A stretch of DNA of 64,000 bases from Coenobita brevimanus (GCA_032717465.1 CM064666.1:19817011-19881010); one strand, 5' to 3'; positions 34,934 to 47,419 are shown, counted from the first letter of the stretch. The notes: a model not told the origin generated them from the sequence alone. Numbers and translations are program-made.

Positions 34934-37372
34934 TCAGTATTTACTCAGAGAGTGGTACTCGGCAAAGCACGGAGTTACACATAGAGCGACTTGGCATTCC
35001 AGGCACTGGTGTGTGCTCATTTTTCTCGTCCTAGGCCTCCGTGTGGTGGTAGAACATACTCTGCAGCGGCCCTGTGACAACCTGCCACCTGCTGTGAGAG
35101 GCAATTTCACAAGCTGGTGCCGGCTCATGTAATTGCGGCACTCAAGACGGTCAGGTTGTGTGTCAGAGTGTCGCCTCGGGATCAATGCCGTCAACTGACC
35201 AAATCGTGCAAGTTGCTGCTGCACGACAGTCTTGGAAAACTGTCTCAGTGATGGTTGCCTTATGCCCCCGACTTGTGTCGTGTAGAGAATGAAGGCGTTG
35301 AGCATGCACATATCGAGCATGTGCAGGCAAGCCTTCCTGTACCATCGGGTGTTTCTCCTGAGACAGTCGATTTCGCCAATCATCATATCAGACTTGTCAA
35401 CAAGTCTCATATTGACATTGTAATCAATGACGGCATCAGGCTTCATGATTGGCTCTCCCGTCCTGTAGCTGACCTTCCCAGTTCTCTGCAATTCCCCCTT
35501 GTGGATGGTGCTGATCATATTCACTACCTTCTTGTCATGCCACCTGATCGCAAGAAGCTTGTCTGACTTCTTCAGGTGAACATCTCCCCTGGATGATGAT
35601 GATGCTTCGGGGAAACTTGGCCACTCTTTCCTATAGCTCCGTACAGTGCCAACAGTGCCAATGCCGTGTTCAGCAAGGTATTTGGAGAGTTTCGGTGCTG
35701 TGTAGTAATTGTCTGTGTACAGCACATGATTCCCACCAAAATACCTCTCCATCAGCACTTTTACAACGGAGCCAGAGAAGCCAAGGGGGTCTTTCCTGTT
35801 CACATCCATTGTGCTAGCAGAGTAGATGACAAAATCCAGGATATACCCCGTCTCACAGTCACACAGCACAAAGAACTTTATCCCAAAGCGGTGGCGTTTG
35901 CTGGGGATGTACTGCATGAATTTGAGACGTCCTCTGAACAATACCAGGGATTCGTCTATGACGACTTTCTGCATAGGCCGGAAAAATCGCATAAATCGAT
36001 CCCTAATCCTGTTGAGAAAATCCCTCACTTTCCACAAAGGGTCAGTTTGGGACGGGTTTCCAATGTCAGCGAAGTGCAGGTATCCAAGCAGCTGTCGGAA
36101 CCGATCCCGTGACATATACTTCCCGAATATTGGGATAGTAGTAGTGTCATCCACGAGCCAGTACTCCTCCAACTCATGTCTCTTTATATGGGGCATAAGA
36201 AACATTAGGGCAAAAAAAACATACAGCTCTCTGATTCCGATAGGCAACCACGACACTTGCTTTGGTGAGCCAATAGGTCCCAGCCCTTCTGCTGCACACT
36301 GAGCTGCATACCTATTGGTCTCATCGCTGACATGCTGCACAATTTCATCATCCATGAAGGCCAGGAAGTAGTCAACAAAGTCATCTCCTGCGTTGCATGG
36401 GAAGGCAGGCTGTATTCCAGCATTTGTCATATCAAACGGTGGATTGTGTGGCTGAAAATCTGCACCGTCAGACCAAACAAAAGCATCCACTTGCCCTGTG
36501 CGTGGTTCGGTGGCAGTGGCAGGTTGCATTGCACTCGTTTCCCCGTGAGAAGGAGCTGAGGTGGAGGCAGGAGGTGAGGCAGGAGGCGAGCGGGAGGGGG
36601 GTGAGGCAGGAGGCAACGGGGAGAGGGGTGAGTGCGGGGGCAGTGAGTGGGGGGGTGGCGAGGGTGAGGGAGCTGAGCGGGGGGCAGGCGGGGGGGTTTC
36701 TGACCTGGTGCGTGGTGAAACTTGACCCTTTCTACCCCGCTTATCACCTGGCTTATCTCCTCGCTTATCGCCCAGCTTTGCCCTCCAACTGCCACGCATC
36801 CCCTTTGTTCTAGGCATGCCTGCACGGCCTGCACGGCCTGCCTTCCCTCGCTTTGCAGGCTTTGGTAATTCGTACTCCTCAGATGATGTAGACTGAGGAG
36901 AGGGCACGGCAGATGATGATGATGATGATGTGAGGGCAATAGGGCTAGGGGAACGGGAAATTGATGGGAAATGTTTACTAGGGCCTGGTGTGGGAGACGT
37001 GAGCCTGCGCTTCACTCCCTTCCCACGTGCAATACCAGATTTGCCCATAGGAGCCTTTCCTTTCCCAGAGTAAGTTGGGGGTGGTGGTGGGGAAACAACA
37101 CGATCACTTTCATCACTGTCACTATCAATGGAAAATGGTTCACCACCAATCACTGCCAAATCATCACTGCTTGCTGTGAGTGTGTCACTTTCACTGCCAC
37201 AATCAAGAGTAGTACTTACAGTTATGTCCAGCTCAGTTCTAATTTCAGGAGTGCTCAACCCCTTCTGCCTCGCCGTCGGCAGTTCCTTTACCGGTGTAGA
37301 GGTAGAGGGAACACTAGCACTAATCATTGTAGAGGAGGAAGCGAGCGACGATGAGTCGGGACGGAGTGCCAT
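34934..37372 (-). CDS. piggyBac transposase (PGBD4-like), intact
   Basis: Cut-and-paste transposase of the DDE_Tnp_1_7 family, excising at TTAA. The first ATG on minus is at 37372, giving 812 residues; the frame is open two codons upstream but starts there with GTG. The N-terminal ~290 residues are disordered, Ser/Pro-rich with basic patches (KGVKRR; a KRGDKPGDKRG repeat) that may serve nuclear import. The conserved domain runs from about residue 310 to 700. Likely catalytic Asp: 473 (KVVIDESLV), 554 (LYTDNYYT) and 659 (RLVDKSD). The C-terminal cysteine-rich domain (about 770-807) shows CxxC...CxxC...C...C...H, used by piggyBac proteins to bind the ends. It lies wholly within the transposon, with no visible intron. 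A domesticated host gene is less likely given the intact ends. Confidence 0.93.
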   Translation of the reverse strand: MALRPDSSSLASSSTMISASVPSTSTPVKELPTARQKGLSTPEIRTELDITVSTTLDCGSESDTLTASSDDLAVIGGEPFSIDSDSDESDRVVSPPPPPTYSGKGKAPMGKSGIARGKGVKRRLTSPTPGPSKHFPSISRSPSPIALTSSSSSSAVPSPQSTSSEEYELPKPAKRGKAGRAGRAGMPRTKGMRGSWRAKLGDKRGDKPGDKRGRKGQVSPRTRSETPPPAPRSAPSPSPPPHSLPPHSPLSPLPPASPPSRSPPASPPASTSAPSHGETSAMQPATATEPRTGQVDAFVWSDGADFQPHNPPFDMTNAGIQPAFPCNAGDDFVDYFLAFMDDEIVQHVSDETNRYAAQCAAEGLGPIGSPKQVSWLPIGIRELYVFFALMFLMPHIKRHELEEYWLVDDTTTIPIFGKYMSRDRFRQLLGYLHFADIGNPSQTDPLWKVRDFLNRIRDRFMRFFRPMQKVVIDESLVLFRGRLKFMQYIPSKRHRFGIKFFVLCDCETGYILDFVIYSASTMDVNRKDPLGFSGSVVKVLMERYFGGNHVLYTDNYYTAPKLSKYLAEHGIGTVGTVRSYRKEWPSFPEASSSSRGDVHLKKSDKLLAIRWHDKKVVNMISTIHKGELQRTGKVSYRTGEPIMKPDAVIDYNVNMRLVDKSDMMIGEIDCLRRNTRWYRKACLHMLDMCMLNAFILYTTQVGGIRQPSLRQFSKTVVQQQLARFGQLTALIPRRHSDTQPDRLECRNYMSRHQLVKLPLTAGGRLSQGRCRVCSTTTRRPRTRKMSTHQCLECQVALCVTPCFAEYHSLSKY

Positions 37373-37549
37373 TATCACGCACAGAGCTGGACAGATACTG
37401 ACTGATGCGGGTCAGGGCAGGGGTGGGGGGTCCCCCTCGGGGTTGGAGGAGGGAGGTGTGGGATGGCTGGCGTGAAAGAACTCGACAGCTACTCTTGCGT
37501 GAGACACTTTGCGCGCCGGGAAAACGCGCGGTGTTCAAAATATTCACGA

Positions 37550-37624
37550 TCATTCCAGAATGACACCCGCGGTTTGGTCCAGTTTTGTCAATGTCATTCT
37601 GGAATGACACCCGCGGTTAAAGGG
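37550..37624. repeat. piggyBac copy 1, transposase-5' terminal repeat region
   Basis: Two CCGCGG boxes (37611-37616 and 37667 minus 100, i.e. 37567-37572) are 44 bp apart. Each abuts a palindrome: the outer is 37592-37609 with perfect 8-bp arms TGTCATTC/GAATGACA, the inner is 37550-37563 with 6-bp arms. They look like transposase-binding iterons. Confidence 0.75.
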
Positions 37625-37628
37625 TTAA

Positions 37629-37855
37629 AGCAACAACGGATCTATGGACAGCATTAGAAACCTAGTAAAAAAAAAAACAGGAGTTACCTGAGGGACTTTT
37701 CTCAAAATTTGCCGCGCCAGTGCTGATAAAATGAAAATAAAAGTACCAAACTGAGCACCAGAACCGAGTTATTCTAGAAGTTAAAAGCTACTGCAGATCT
37801 GTTCAGACAGCTGGAAAGCTTATGAAGAAGCAATTGGTACTACTTAAGTTAAATA
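37629..37855. other. Short unassigned interval
   Basis: About 230 bp of AT-rich DNA between piggyBac copy 1 and the segmental duplication. Nothing recognisable. Confidence 0.4.
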
Positions 37856-37887
37856 GACTTAGCTTTTAACACCAAGCAAGATTGGAC

Positions 37888-38140
37888 GGATGTATGGATG
37901 GATGGATGGATGGATGGATGGATGTGGAATCGTGGATGCTTGGACTGATGGTAGAGTTCCTGCTGTTTCGTCCTTCCACCTGCCGACAAAAATCATCATC
38001 AGTATCATCATCATCATCATCATCATCGTCATTATCATAGCTGTCGTCGTCATAATCATCATCATCATTATTTACACCGTCATTCTCATTATCATTACCA
38101 TTCTCATCATCATCATCATTATCATATTATCATCATCACC
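37888..38140. repeat. (GGAT)n and (CAT)n microsatellites
   Basis: GGAT tetramers at about 37896-37923 and interrupted CAT/CGT triplets from 37991 to 38135, within duplication copy A. Confidence 0.9.
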
Positions 38141-38142
38141 TA

Positions 38143-38830
38143 CCTATCTATCTACTGTATTTATCTATATCTGTTTATCTATAGCCAGACGCCTTAATCT
38201 CGTAAGAGGTGACCACAAGCAAATCGCCTTCATGATGTAGTGTCCTTTACCATTTAGCTCAAGTATCCCACTCATATGTTTCTACTCTTTCCCTCCATCT
38301 CATCGTCGGTCTCCCCATCCCCCTCTAACCCTTCCAACTCTACCCTTCCAAGTGCACTCTTCTGGTCATTTTCTTATTCACCATCCTCTCCACATGGCCA
38401 AACCACCTCGAAGTATTTCTCTTAATGCTTTCAGTCTCATCCACATCGGCATCACAACGCTTCTTCACCTGCCCATTTGTCTGTCTGTCTCTCTATGAAA
38501 CTCCACATGCTCCTCTCAAGTAGCTCATTTCCACCGCTCTCACTCTTGACTTGCGTCCTTTCAACAAAATCCAAGCTTCATTTCCATACTTTAAAGTGGG
38601 AATCACAGCATGCAGTGCCCCTTTTTTTTAACACTTTCATCCTCAGTTCCCTCTTCCTAATCACTACTTTTTAGAGAGCAAGCAACCCTCCTTCCCTGAC
38701 GTATCATTTCAGTCACTTCATTCTCTAATCTTCCATCCTTATTCATCATATTACATAAATACTTAATTGCACTCGTATTCTTCCATTTTCTGACTATGCA
38801 GCCTCACTGCATTCTGTAACCTCATACGTT
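38143..38830 (-). mobile_element. LINE family A fragment inserted in duplication copy A
   Basis: On plus it starts with a TCTA tail and ATAGCCAGACGCCTTAATC (family A 3' end) and continues through decayed antisense RT C-terminus (equivalent of the stretch around 31150-31800 in the longer copy). 5'-truncated and full of stops. Duplication copy B lacks it. Confidence 0.75.
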
Positions 38831-38884
38831 GAGATGTTAAAGCATCACCACCATCAGCATCGACATCATTATCACCATCAATAT

Positions 38885-39190
38885 CATCACCATCAGCCTG
38901 TGACACACCACTGCATGATAAGGACCCTCTCACCTTTCTCCACTCTGATCCATTGATTGTTAGCTTGTTCCGTCCTTGCTCGGTAGATCTGCATCATATC
39001 ATCTCTCCATCTTGTTCTCTGTGCACCTCTTCTTCTCACTCCATCTCTGGCTTGCCATTCAGTTACGCTCGCTGCCCTTCTGTTATCTCTTCTGTGAAAG
39101 ACGTGACCTCAGGTGTGTGTGTGTGGAGTTACCTGGAAACAATATCAGAAATAATAGATGCGGGAGCTTCAGGCCCCTTAGGTTAATCTC
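38885..39190 (-). mobile_element. LINE family C C-terminal remnant
   Basis: The minus strand reads a degraded RTE-type C-terminus (VTEWQARDGVRRRG, then RWRDDM) followed by a 3' tail of ATG triplets (CAT on plus, upstream). Similar remnants lie at 40551-40795 and 51249-51530. Confidence 0.6.
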
Positions 39191-39194
39191 CTTG

Positions 39195-39660
39195 GTGTGA
39201 TATGGTGTGGTGTGGTGGTGGGGGGTTGTGTGGTGTGGTGTGGCGAGAGTTGTTTGTGAGGTGTGGTGTGAGTTGTGGTGTGGTGTGTGAGGGTGGTTAT
39301 GTGGTGTGGTGTGGGAGGGTAATTTTGTGTGGTGTGCTGTGGTGTGGTGTGGTGTGGAAGGAGGATTTTTTGTGGTTTGGTGTGGTGTGGGAGGGTGGTT
39401 TTGTGTGGTGTGGTGTGGGAGGGTGGTTATGTGTGGTGTGGTGTGGGAGGAGGATTTTATTGTGGTGTGGTGTGGTGTGGGAGGGTAATTTTGTGTGGTG
39501 TGATGTGGTGTGGTGTGGTGTGGGAGGAGGATTTTTTGTGGTGTGGTGTGGGAGTGTGATTTCGTGTCGTGTAGTGTGAGAGATTGGTATGATGTGGTGT
39601 GATACGGTGTGGGAGGGTGGTGTGGTGTGAGAGGGTGATGGTGTGTGACAATGTGTGGGG
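39195..39660. repeat. GTGTGGTGTG minisatellite
   Basis: Blocks of GTGTGGTGTGGTGTGGGAGG with TTTTGTGTGG spacers, unit 30-60 bp; present also in duplication copy B (51540-52010). Confidence 0.9.
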
Positions 39661-40137
39661 CTGGTAGAACGTAACTTGGCTTCACTATAATCTCTAAAGC
39701 CTATATAAGTACAACACCTCTCATCCGAATAAGGTTAGTGAGAAGCAGACGGTCAGGGCCGGTCCTTGAGCTACTGTGATAAAATGTAGAAAATCATGTG
39801 TTGTATCCTTAAAATTAAAACGAATATGTGAGGTTAATTCTTCCCTTCATATAAAGACCAAAATATATGTATTACTTCACTCATATTCATCCACTTCCTA
39901 ACGATACATAAAAAGACTGTGATTAGTGACTTATGGAACCCTGTGCTGTGGTCTATGGGATGTAATAAGCTTTTCAGAATATTGCGTAAGTGTCTCGTAA
40001 TTGTATAGGTAAAAGGTCCTATATTCTTGGCCTAATATTTACCCTTGAAATAAAACTATGAATGTGTGGAAATAATTCTGCCATTTGAATAACTACGGTA
40101 TCATCAACCAAGATACACATACACGAACATATGCAAG

Positions 40138-40145
<8 letters not shown>

Positions 40146-40202
<57 letters not shown>
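40146..40202. repeat. (AC)n microsatellite
   Basis: Perfect AC preceded by GCGCGCGC. The matching position in copy B is 52519-52562, without the GC run. Confidence 0.95.
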
Positions 40203-40203
<1 letters not shown>

Positions 40204-40254
40204 AAAACACGAAGTTAAACAGAAAGGAAAGGGAGAGGTGACTCAGCCAATGAC

Positions 40255-40550
40255 TTGAAGATCGTCGTCGTCATCATCGTCGTCGTCGTCTTCGTTGTCG
40301 TAATCATCACCATATTCATCTTCCTCGTCGTCATCATCATCATCATCATCGTCAGCAGCAGCAGCATGTCATCACCATCCCAACACTGTTAAAAATGTAG
40401 TACAGAAGTTATATCAATATCATCACCATTATCATCAAATACATCACTATCATCTAACCATATTCTAGAGTTTGCATCAACATCATCATCATCAGCAGCA
40501 TCAACATCATCAGCAGCAACATCCATCTTCATCATCATCATCATCATCAT
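40255..40550. repeat. CGT/CAT triplet repeats
   Basis: Interrupted CGTCGT, CATCAT and CAGCAG runs leading into a LINE family C remnant; probably that element's 3' tail. Confidence 0.8.
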
Positions 40551-40795
40551 CAGCCTGTGACACACCACTGCAGGATAAGGACCCCTCTCACCTGTCTCCA
40601 CTCCGATCCTTTGGTTGTTAGCTTGTTCCGTACCAGCTCAGTGGATCTACGAGTATCATCTCTATCTTGTTCCCTGTGTGCCTCATCCTCTCACTCCATC
40701 TCTGGTCTGCCATTTAGTTACGCTAGCTGTCCATGCGTTACCTGTTCTGTGGAAGACGTGACCTAAGGACTGCGTGTGGACTGACCTGTAAACAA
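40551..40795 (-). mobile_element. LINE family C C-terminal remnant, third copy
   Basis: Shares CAGCCTGTGACACACCACTG with the 38.9-kb copy and the CTCACTCCATCTCTG and AGTTACGCT blocks with both other copies. Coding capacity is lost. Confidence 0.6.
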
Positions 40796-40819
40796 GAGGA
40801 CAAATATACGTGCATTGCA

Positions 40820-40970
40820 GCATCACTACTATACCCTGTTCACTCTAACTTGGCGTAAAATTGCAATCTCTTTCTTAAATTTTGTGTTGTGACAAGTGGT
40901 TAACACTAGAATGGTGCTAGTCATGAAGAAGTGGTATGGAAATGATGTAGAGCTCTAAGTTTGTCTGTTT
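40820..40970. repeat. Dispersed repeat related to 60160-60600
   Basis: Contains CTGTTCACTCTAACTTGG and GGTGCTAGTCATGAAGAAGT, both of which occur in nearly the same order in the 60.2-kb block. Confidence 0.6.
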
Positions 40971-40974
40971 CTTT

Positions 40975-41057
40975 CACTGAACTACCGGAAATGAGCTGCA
41001 AAAAAACGACTATCTCGGCCTTGGTAAAATGAAGGAACACCACCACAATATACGCTT

Positions 41058-41101
<44 letters not shown>

Positions 41102-42066
41102 ATGCGCATCAGGACAAAATAACTTACATACAATATTTTTTTTTTCATCATACTGTCCCTCTGAAATCTGAATCGCACTTATCAGTTTACATTCAGGTCC
41201 CAAACTGTACTGTTAGGTGGACAGGGACAAGGGGGCAGGCAAACCTAGTCCACCAGTCTGATCGGCACGAGAATCAACAGGACGACACTCACACTGCTAT
41301 TTCACTGGTGCTGAGACACCAAGATTGAGGCGGTACAAGGCAGAGTTGCCGTGAATTGCACACTGGTTGTGACGTCATTATTGCACACGTTCTCGTTTAG
41401 TAACCAGGATGACAGAGGATGTATTGTTGGTATAACTACCATAAAATTTGGTATACTGTGAATACTGGAAGAGAGGGTATAATTAATGATGTCAGACCTA
41501 TTATGATTCAAGTATAAGGACGTTAAATGATTAAGAGAGTTAATAAGTGAGCAAATGTTGATTAATAACAAGACAGGAGACAAGTAAGTTTATCCACATC
41601 CAAGTTTTCTAGTATATCAACTGTACACGATTTACAACATTGTTTCGGTATTTCTTTAATATTACAAAGCAAGTGTGGACTGCTAATGGTTGGCACGTGT
41701 CTTGTAAATAATATATATATATATTTTTTTATGATATCGCCGGGTGGGTAGAGGTAGACTGTTAAACGACGTATTCTTCCTTGTTTTAAATGACAGTATT
41801 ATAGACAAACGCTACATATTCGTTGGTTTAACTGTGAAGGGTCTGAATAACAATACATGTTAGTTCCTACCAATCATGACAAAATCCAACTTATTCCTAC
41901 AAAATAACGTGAACAATTAGTGTGGAACGACGTCCGCCTGCCCACATCCATGCTCGTCGTTCCTTTGTTTTTCCACATTAGCAGACTATTTTCCATAAAA
42001 CGGCAGCACTGGACTACAAGGCCTCCTCATCTCCCTCACACTAACATCCCCCTTGTCTCATCAGAA
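40975..42066. other. No gene seen; short GT and TA tracts
   Basis: GT microsatellite at about 41064-41100 and a TA run near 41710-41725. Otherwise AT-rich unique-looking DNA. Confidence 0.4.
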
Positions 42067-44912
42067 TTTTTTTTTTTTTTTTATGCGAGGAAGAAGGAAC
42101 CAAAGGCCATGAGCCCGCAGTAACAGTTCCCTCCAAGAGAAAAACAAAATACAATAGAGAGCCAAATTCAAGATCCGATCATTTTGAGATGCCTGGACAC
42201 ACTGCGTTTGAAAGACTGGAGATCATAGGCAGCAGGAAATACAGACAGAGGGAGACAGTTCCAGAGCTGACCTGTTGCATAAATGAAAGACTGGGAGTAA
42301 CGGTTAACTCTTGCATTAGAGAGTTGGACAGAAAAAGGATGAGAGTTTGCTGCCAGACGGGTGCTACGCGCCCGTCGTAGAGGTGGAGGAATGCAAGCAG
42401 ACAGTTCAGAGGAGCAGTGACCATTAAAGTAGCAATAGAAAAGAGATAAAGATGTAACAGTGCGGCGAAGAGACAGAGGTTGAAGGGAGTCAGTAAGAGG
42501 AGGAGAGTTAATGAGACGAAAAGCCTTTGACTCCACCCTATTGAGAAGAGCTGTATGTGGGGAGCCTCCCCACACATGAGAGTTGTACTCCACACAGGGG
42601 CGGATAAATCCCCTGTATAGAGTCAACAATTGCGCAGGGGTAAAGAAAGAGCGGAGTCGGCTTAGCACACCCAATCTCTTGGAAGCAGATTTTACAAGAG
42701 ATGTAATATGATCTTTCCAAGATAAGTCCCGAGTAAATGAAACCCCAAGCATGTTCAAGAATGATGCAGGATTAAGCTGAATATTATTAAACATTAGTGG
42801 GTATACCTGTGGAAGACTTTGTCGGGTTGATAGGTGTAAGAACTGAGTCTTAGATGCATTAAAGACAACCATATTATTTTTACCCCAGTCAGAGATACGA
42901 GCCAAATCAGACATTAGGTGCGCCACAGCCTCATCTCTTGCTTGTTGAAGTAACTGTTGAGATGGGCGTTGCGGGAACCGAATGGAAAGGTGAAGGGTGG
43001 AGTCATCAGCGTATGAGTGGATAGGGTTAGATGTACAGCTTAGAAGATCATTGATGAATAAAAGGAAGAGAGTTGGTGATAGGACAGAGCCCTGAGGAAC
43101 ACCACTGTTGATAGATCTAGGAGAAGAACGATGGCCGTCTACAACAGCGGCTATAGAACGACCAGAAAGGAAGCTAGCGATGAAGGCACAGACAGAAGGA
43201 TAGAAACCGTAGGAGGGCAGTTTGGAAATTAAAGATTTATGCCAGACTCGATCGAAAGCCTTTGAGATGTCAAGTGCAATGGCAAAGCTTTCGCCAAAGT
43301 CCCGAAAGGAGGATGACCAGGAGTCTGAAAGGTAGGTGAGAAGATCGCCAGTGGAGCGTCCCTGACGGAACCCATACTGACGATCGGAAAGAAGGTTGTG
43401 ATAGGAAAGATGCCTTAAAATTTTTCTATTAAGAATTGACTCAAAAACTTTTGAAATACAGGACGTTAAAGCAATTGGACGATAGTTGGAGGGTTGGGAG
43501 TGGTCACCCTTCTTTGGGACTGGCTGAATGAGAGCAAACTTCCAGCAAGAAGGAAAGGTACAAGTTGACAGACAAAGGCGTAAGAGTTTGCCTAGGCAGG
43601 GTGTAAGCACAGAAGCACAGTTCTTGAGAACAACAGGAGGGACCCCATCAGGCCCATATACCTTGTTAGTACTGAGGCCAGTGATGGCAGAAAATACATC
43701 AACTGAAGAAATTTTAATGTCAGCCATGAGGAAGTCAGAGGGGGGAAGTGATGGAGGAACAGCACCGGAATCGTTTAAGGTAGAATTGGAGGAGAAAGTC
43801 TGTGCGAAGAGATCTGCTTTATCAGTAGAAGAAATAGCTACAGAACCATCAGGGTAGAAAAGAGGAGGGAAGGATGATGAGGTAAAGTTGTTAGAAAGAT
43901 TTTTGGCAAGATGCCAGAAGGAGCGGGAAGAATTCGAGTCGGAGAGTTGAGAGCATTTAGTATGGATGAAATTATTTTTAGTAGAGCGAAGAACAGACTT
44001 AGCACGATTCCGGGCAGAAACGTAAAGATGATGTGATTCAGGGGTGGGTTGGCTCCGGTACCTTTTGTAGGCCCTCTCCTTGTTACGGACAGCATTAGAA
44101 CAAGCGTGATTAAACCAAGGCTTTCTTGCATTAGTCAAAGGATATGAGAAAGGAATGTATGCTTCCATGCCCGAGAGAATAACCTCCGTAATGCGCAAAG
44201 CACACTCAGATGGCTCACGGCCATGGAAGCAATAATCATTCCAAGGAAAATCAAAGAAGTACTGCCTGAGGGCCTCCCAGTCCGCGGCTCCAAAATGCCA
44301 CAGACGACGTTTCCCTGGAGGGTCCACAGGCCGTACCGGAGTGATAGGACAGGTTAAGGTAATAAGGTTGTGATCGGAGGAGCCCAACGGAGAGAAAAGA
44401 TTAACAGAGTAAGCAGAAGGATTAGTTGTGAGGAAGAGGTCAAGTATGTTGGAGCTCTCTCCAAGGCGGTCAGGGATACGGGTAGGGTGCTGTACAAGCT
44501 GCTCTAGGTCATTAAGGATAGAAAAGATGTAGGCTTGTTCACCAGGTGGATCCGTGAAAGGAGAGGAGAGCCAAAGTTGGTGGTGAACATTGAAATCTCC
44601 AAGAATGGAGATTTCAGAGAAAGGAGAAATGGATAGAATGTGTTCCATCGTAGAAGTAAGATAGTCGAAGAATTTTTGATAGTCAGTAGAATTAGGGGAT
44701 AAGTAAACAGCACAGATATATTTAGTCAGAGAATGACAGGAAAGCCGAAGCCAGAGTGTGGAGAATTCAGAAGAATCAAGTTCAGGAACACGAGAGCAAG
44801 ATAAGTCGTTGCGTATATATACACAACAGCCACCTTTGGCTTTGAAATGAGTATAGAGAAAGTAGGAGGATACAGAAAAGGGTTTGCTGTCAGTTGCCTC
44901 AGACAGCTGAGT
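42067..44912 (-). mobile_element. 5'-truncated LINE (family B, jockey/I-like) with poly(A) tail
   Basis: On minus: truncated endonuclease domain, full RT, about 80 bp of 3' UTR and a 16-nt A tail (T on plus, 42067-42082). Similarity begins abruptly at 44912. A second, short 3' fragment lies at 61488-61740. No clear target-site duplication was seen. Confidence 0.88.
42168..44912 (-). CDS. LINE family B endonuclease-reverse transcriptase, 5'-truncated but open
   Basis: Open for 914 codons to a stop at 42168-42170; the first ATG is at 44648 (826 residues), but the frame reads recognisable endonuclease upstream of it ([30 protein letters not shown]), so the ATG is not the original start. From that ATG: ILGDFN (17-20) and SDHNLI (91-96) are APE-type endonuclease motifs; RT motifs are [13 protein letters not shown] (331-343), [29 protein letters not shown] (458-466), [10 protein letters not shown] (516-525) and YADD (546-549). 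The C-terminal ~200 residues are typical of jockey/I-type ORF2. No ORF1 is present. Lack of stops implies a young insertion; truncation should prevent autonomous movement. Clade assignment is by motif style only. Confidence 0.88.
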   Translation of the reverse strand, partial: TQLSEATDSKPFSVSSYFLYTHFKAKGGCCVYIRNDLSCSRVPELDSSEFSTLWLRLSCHSLTKYICAVYLSPNSTDYQKFFDYLTSTMEHILSISPFSEISILGDFNVHHQLWLSSPFTDPPGEQAYIFSILNDLEQLVQHPTRIPDRLGESSNILDLFLTTNPSAYSVNLFSPLGSSDHNLITLTCPITPVRPVDPPGKRRLWHFGAADWEALRQYFFDFPWNDYCFHGREPSECALRITEVILSGMEAYIPFSYPLTNARKPWFNHACSNAVRNKERAYKRYRSQPTPESHHLYVSARNRAKSVLRSTKNNFIHTKCSQLSDSNSSRSFWHLAKNLSNNFTSSSFPPLFYPDGSVAISSTDKADLFAQTFSSNSTLNDSGAVPPSLPPSDFLMADIKISSVDVFSAITGLSTNKVYGPDGVPPVVLKNCASVLTPCLGKLLRLCLSTCTFPSCWKFALIQPVPKKGDHSQPSNYRPIALTSCISKVFESILNRKILRHLSYHNLLSDRQYGFRQGRSTGDLLTYLSDSWSSSFRDFGESFAIALDISKAFDRVWHKSLISKLPSYGFYPSVCAFIASFLSGRSIAAVVDGHRSSPRSINSGVPQGSVLSPTLFLLFINDLLSCTSNPIHSYADDSTLHLSIRFPQRPSQQLLQQARDEAVAHLMSDLARISDWGKNNMVVFNASKTQFLHLSTRQSLPQVYPLMFNNIQLNPASFLNMLGVSFTRDLSWKDHITSLVKSASKRLGVLSRLRSFFTPAQLLTLYRGFIRPCVEYNSHVWGGSPHTALLNRVESKAFRLINSPPLTDSLQPLSLRRTVTSLSLFYCYFNGHCSSELSACIPPPLRRARSTRLAANSHPFSVQLSNARVNRYSQSFIYATGQLWNCLPLSVFPAAYDLQSFKRSVSRHLKMIGS

Positions 44913-45333
44913 CTAGTAGCCTTATAGATATTATTTCTTTGGGCCATGATACTTCCTGGCTGTCAGTGCGATATCCTTGTGTCTTAATGTAGTCACCTTA
45001 ATGGCTAAAAACAGCAAATAGCCAACACTTACCTCAGGGGAATGATGCAACAGCAACACACGCACACCCTCGTCCTTCCACTGTCATACGGCCACTAGCA
45101 AAAGTAGCCAAGTAGCGACGCCTACCAAGACGAAAAACTTGTTCAGCTACTTTCACAACCACTAGATGGTACCCGGGCCCTCTCATAGTAGGGGCAACTC
45201 TAGTATTTCATTCCAGGTACTGCTTGGCGATAGCATTCAGCTGAGAGTGAGTCATATTACAATGAGAGTGTTAATGCTGTCTCTATTAACTCTCATGATC
45301 ATACAGCTCTCTTTACCAGCCCTACCCAAAAAT

Positions 45334-45335
<2 letters not shown>
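44913..45335. other. No gene seen
   Basis: Unique-looking DNA between the LINE and a GT-rich block. Nothing recognisable. Confidence 0.4.
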
Positions 45336-46261
<926 letters not shown>

Positions 46262-46264
<3 letters not shown>

Positions 46265-47410
46265 GCTCACTATTCGTCAAAGGACCTTGGTTATACATAA
46301 GAAGACATGCTATTAAAGCTGCGGCACAAATATAATGTGCTATGCAGTCAACTTCACTCAAAAGAGCGCCACGCTTCTTCTCCCCTTTCCTGTCTCCTTG
46401 CCTTGAGTCTGTCTGTCTTCTGTCTGTGTCTTTCTTTCTCAGTGTCCCTTTATTGCAAACCACAAACAACTCTCAACTGTCCACAACATCCTAGAATATT
46501 ATAGTATCCTGCACAATACTACTTTTTTTCAGGGTAACTTGGCCCAGATTGTCGTCCTCTTGCCGCTTACTTCACATGGGTCATTGGCAGAAAAGAGCAG
46601 CGCTACGGCTCCTCTTCAATGGCACTTTTTTGTAATTTACATATTCTAGTATTAATCTATTGCTACAACTGAGTATTCAAGTTCGAGAGATGGAAATTTT
46701 AGGTCAAGTTAGAGTAAAATGGGTACAGAATTAATAAAGTCAATCAGCATACCTTTTGTGGGTGCAGTGGGAACAAGGCGACAGATCACAGGCAGGAGGA
46801 CAATGGCGGAAATATCCAGCAAAATCTAACCACCAGCTTATGAAGTGACGCCAACAACACTCGCGCCACACAATTTGTTCAAACGCCCGTCCACTTTATC
46901 ACTAAACACCTGTGGTTGTGAAGTGTGGTAACTGAAAACAAAATAACTGTGAAGACGTTCTGTACTGATGCACTCTCTCCACGGAGTCTGCCTCTGACGT
47001 ACTGCTTATTGCTTGTTCGTCACAATGCTTCGAAATTGATGAGCCTCTCACTCGGACATGACGGCTGACTGAACCTTTATCCTTTTATTGTACCCCTGAC
47101 CTTTTACTGAATGCTATAAGAAAAACGAAATACTTCATCCTAACCTAAGTCAAAGTCTAATGACAGAGATGATCTGCTCGCTTGACTTCCCCGTACACCT
47201 TTTGTGACGTCACTGATTAAGTCGGGGTGGGCTTCCTATTCAGAGAAAGCAGTAAAATGGATGGGTAACTGCGAAAAATTAGTCACTGTCCGCTGACTCT
47301 TCCTGCTTGAATTCCAGCAACAACGTTCCGAAGTTCGTAAGGGCTTGTATAGAATGGTAAATTCAAAATCTATATAAAGAAATAAGATAATCTGCTGACT
47401 TTTCCTTATA
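46262..47410. other. No supported gene
   Basis: Unique-looking DNA with only short open frames and no recognised domain. Confidence 0.4.
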
Positions 47411-47419
47411 ATCTTGTTA

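Larger units (their letters stand above)
34230..37624 (-). mobile_element. Complete piggyBac transposon (copy 1)
   Basis: 3,395 bp flanked by TTAA at 34226-34229 and 37625-37628, the target duplication diagnostic of piggyBac. The ends are perfect 16-bp inverted repeats, CCCTTTAACCGCGGGT against its reverse complement. An inner TTAA also occurs at each end, but the outer boundary is the one shared with copy 2. The transposase frame is uninterrupted. Intact ends, target duplication and frame make a recent, possibly still mobile, insertion plausible. Confidence 0.93.
37856..40218. repeat. Segmental duplication, copy A
   Basis: It aligns by eye with 50865-52592 in the same order: ACTTAGCTTTTAACA start, GGAT tetramers, GACAAAAATCATCATC, CAT triplets, LINE family C remnant, GTGTGGTG minisatellite, then about 550 bp of unique DNA (for example AAAATCATGTGTTGTATCC) and an AC tract ending at ACCAAAACACG. 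Copy A has an extra LINE family A insertion at 38143-38830. Confidence 0.85.

Noticed and set aside
34230..37624. Inner TTAA copies as the true piggyBac ends
   Set aside because: Inner TTAA also occurs at both ends of copy 1, but copy 2 has it only at the left; the outer TTAA gives consistent borders in both elements.
39083..39685. 200-codon Pro/His/Thr frame on minus
   Set aside because: Translation of the GTGTGGTG minisatellite.
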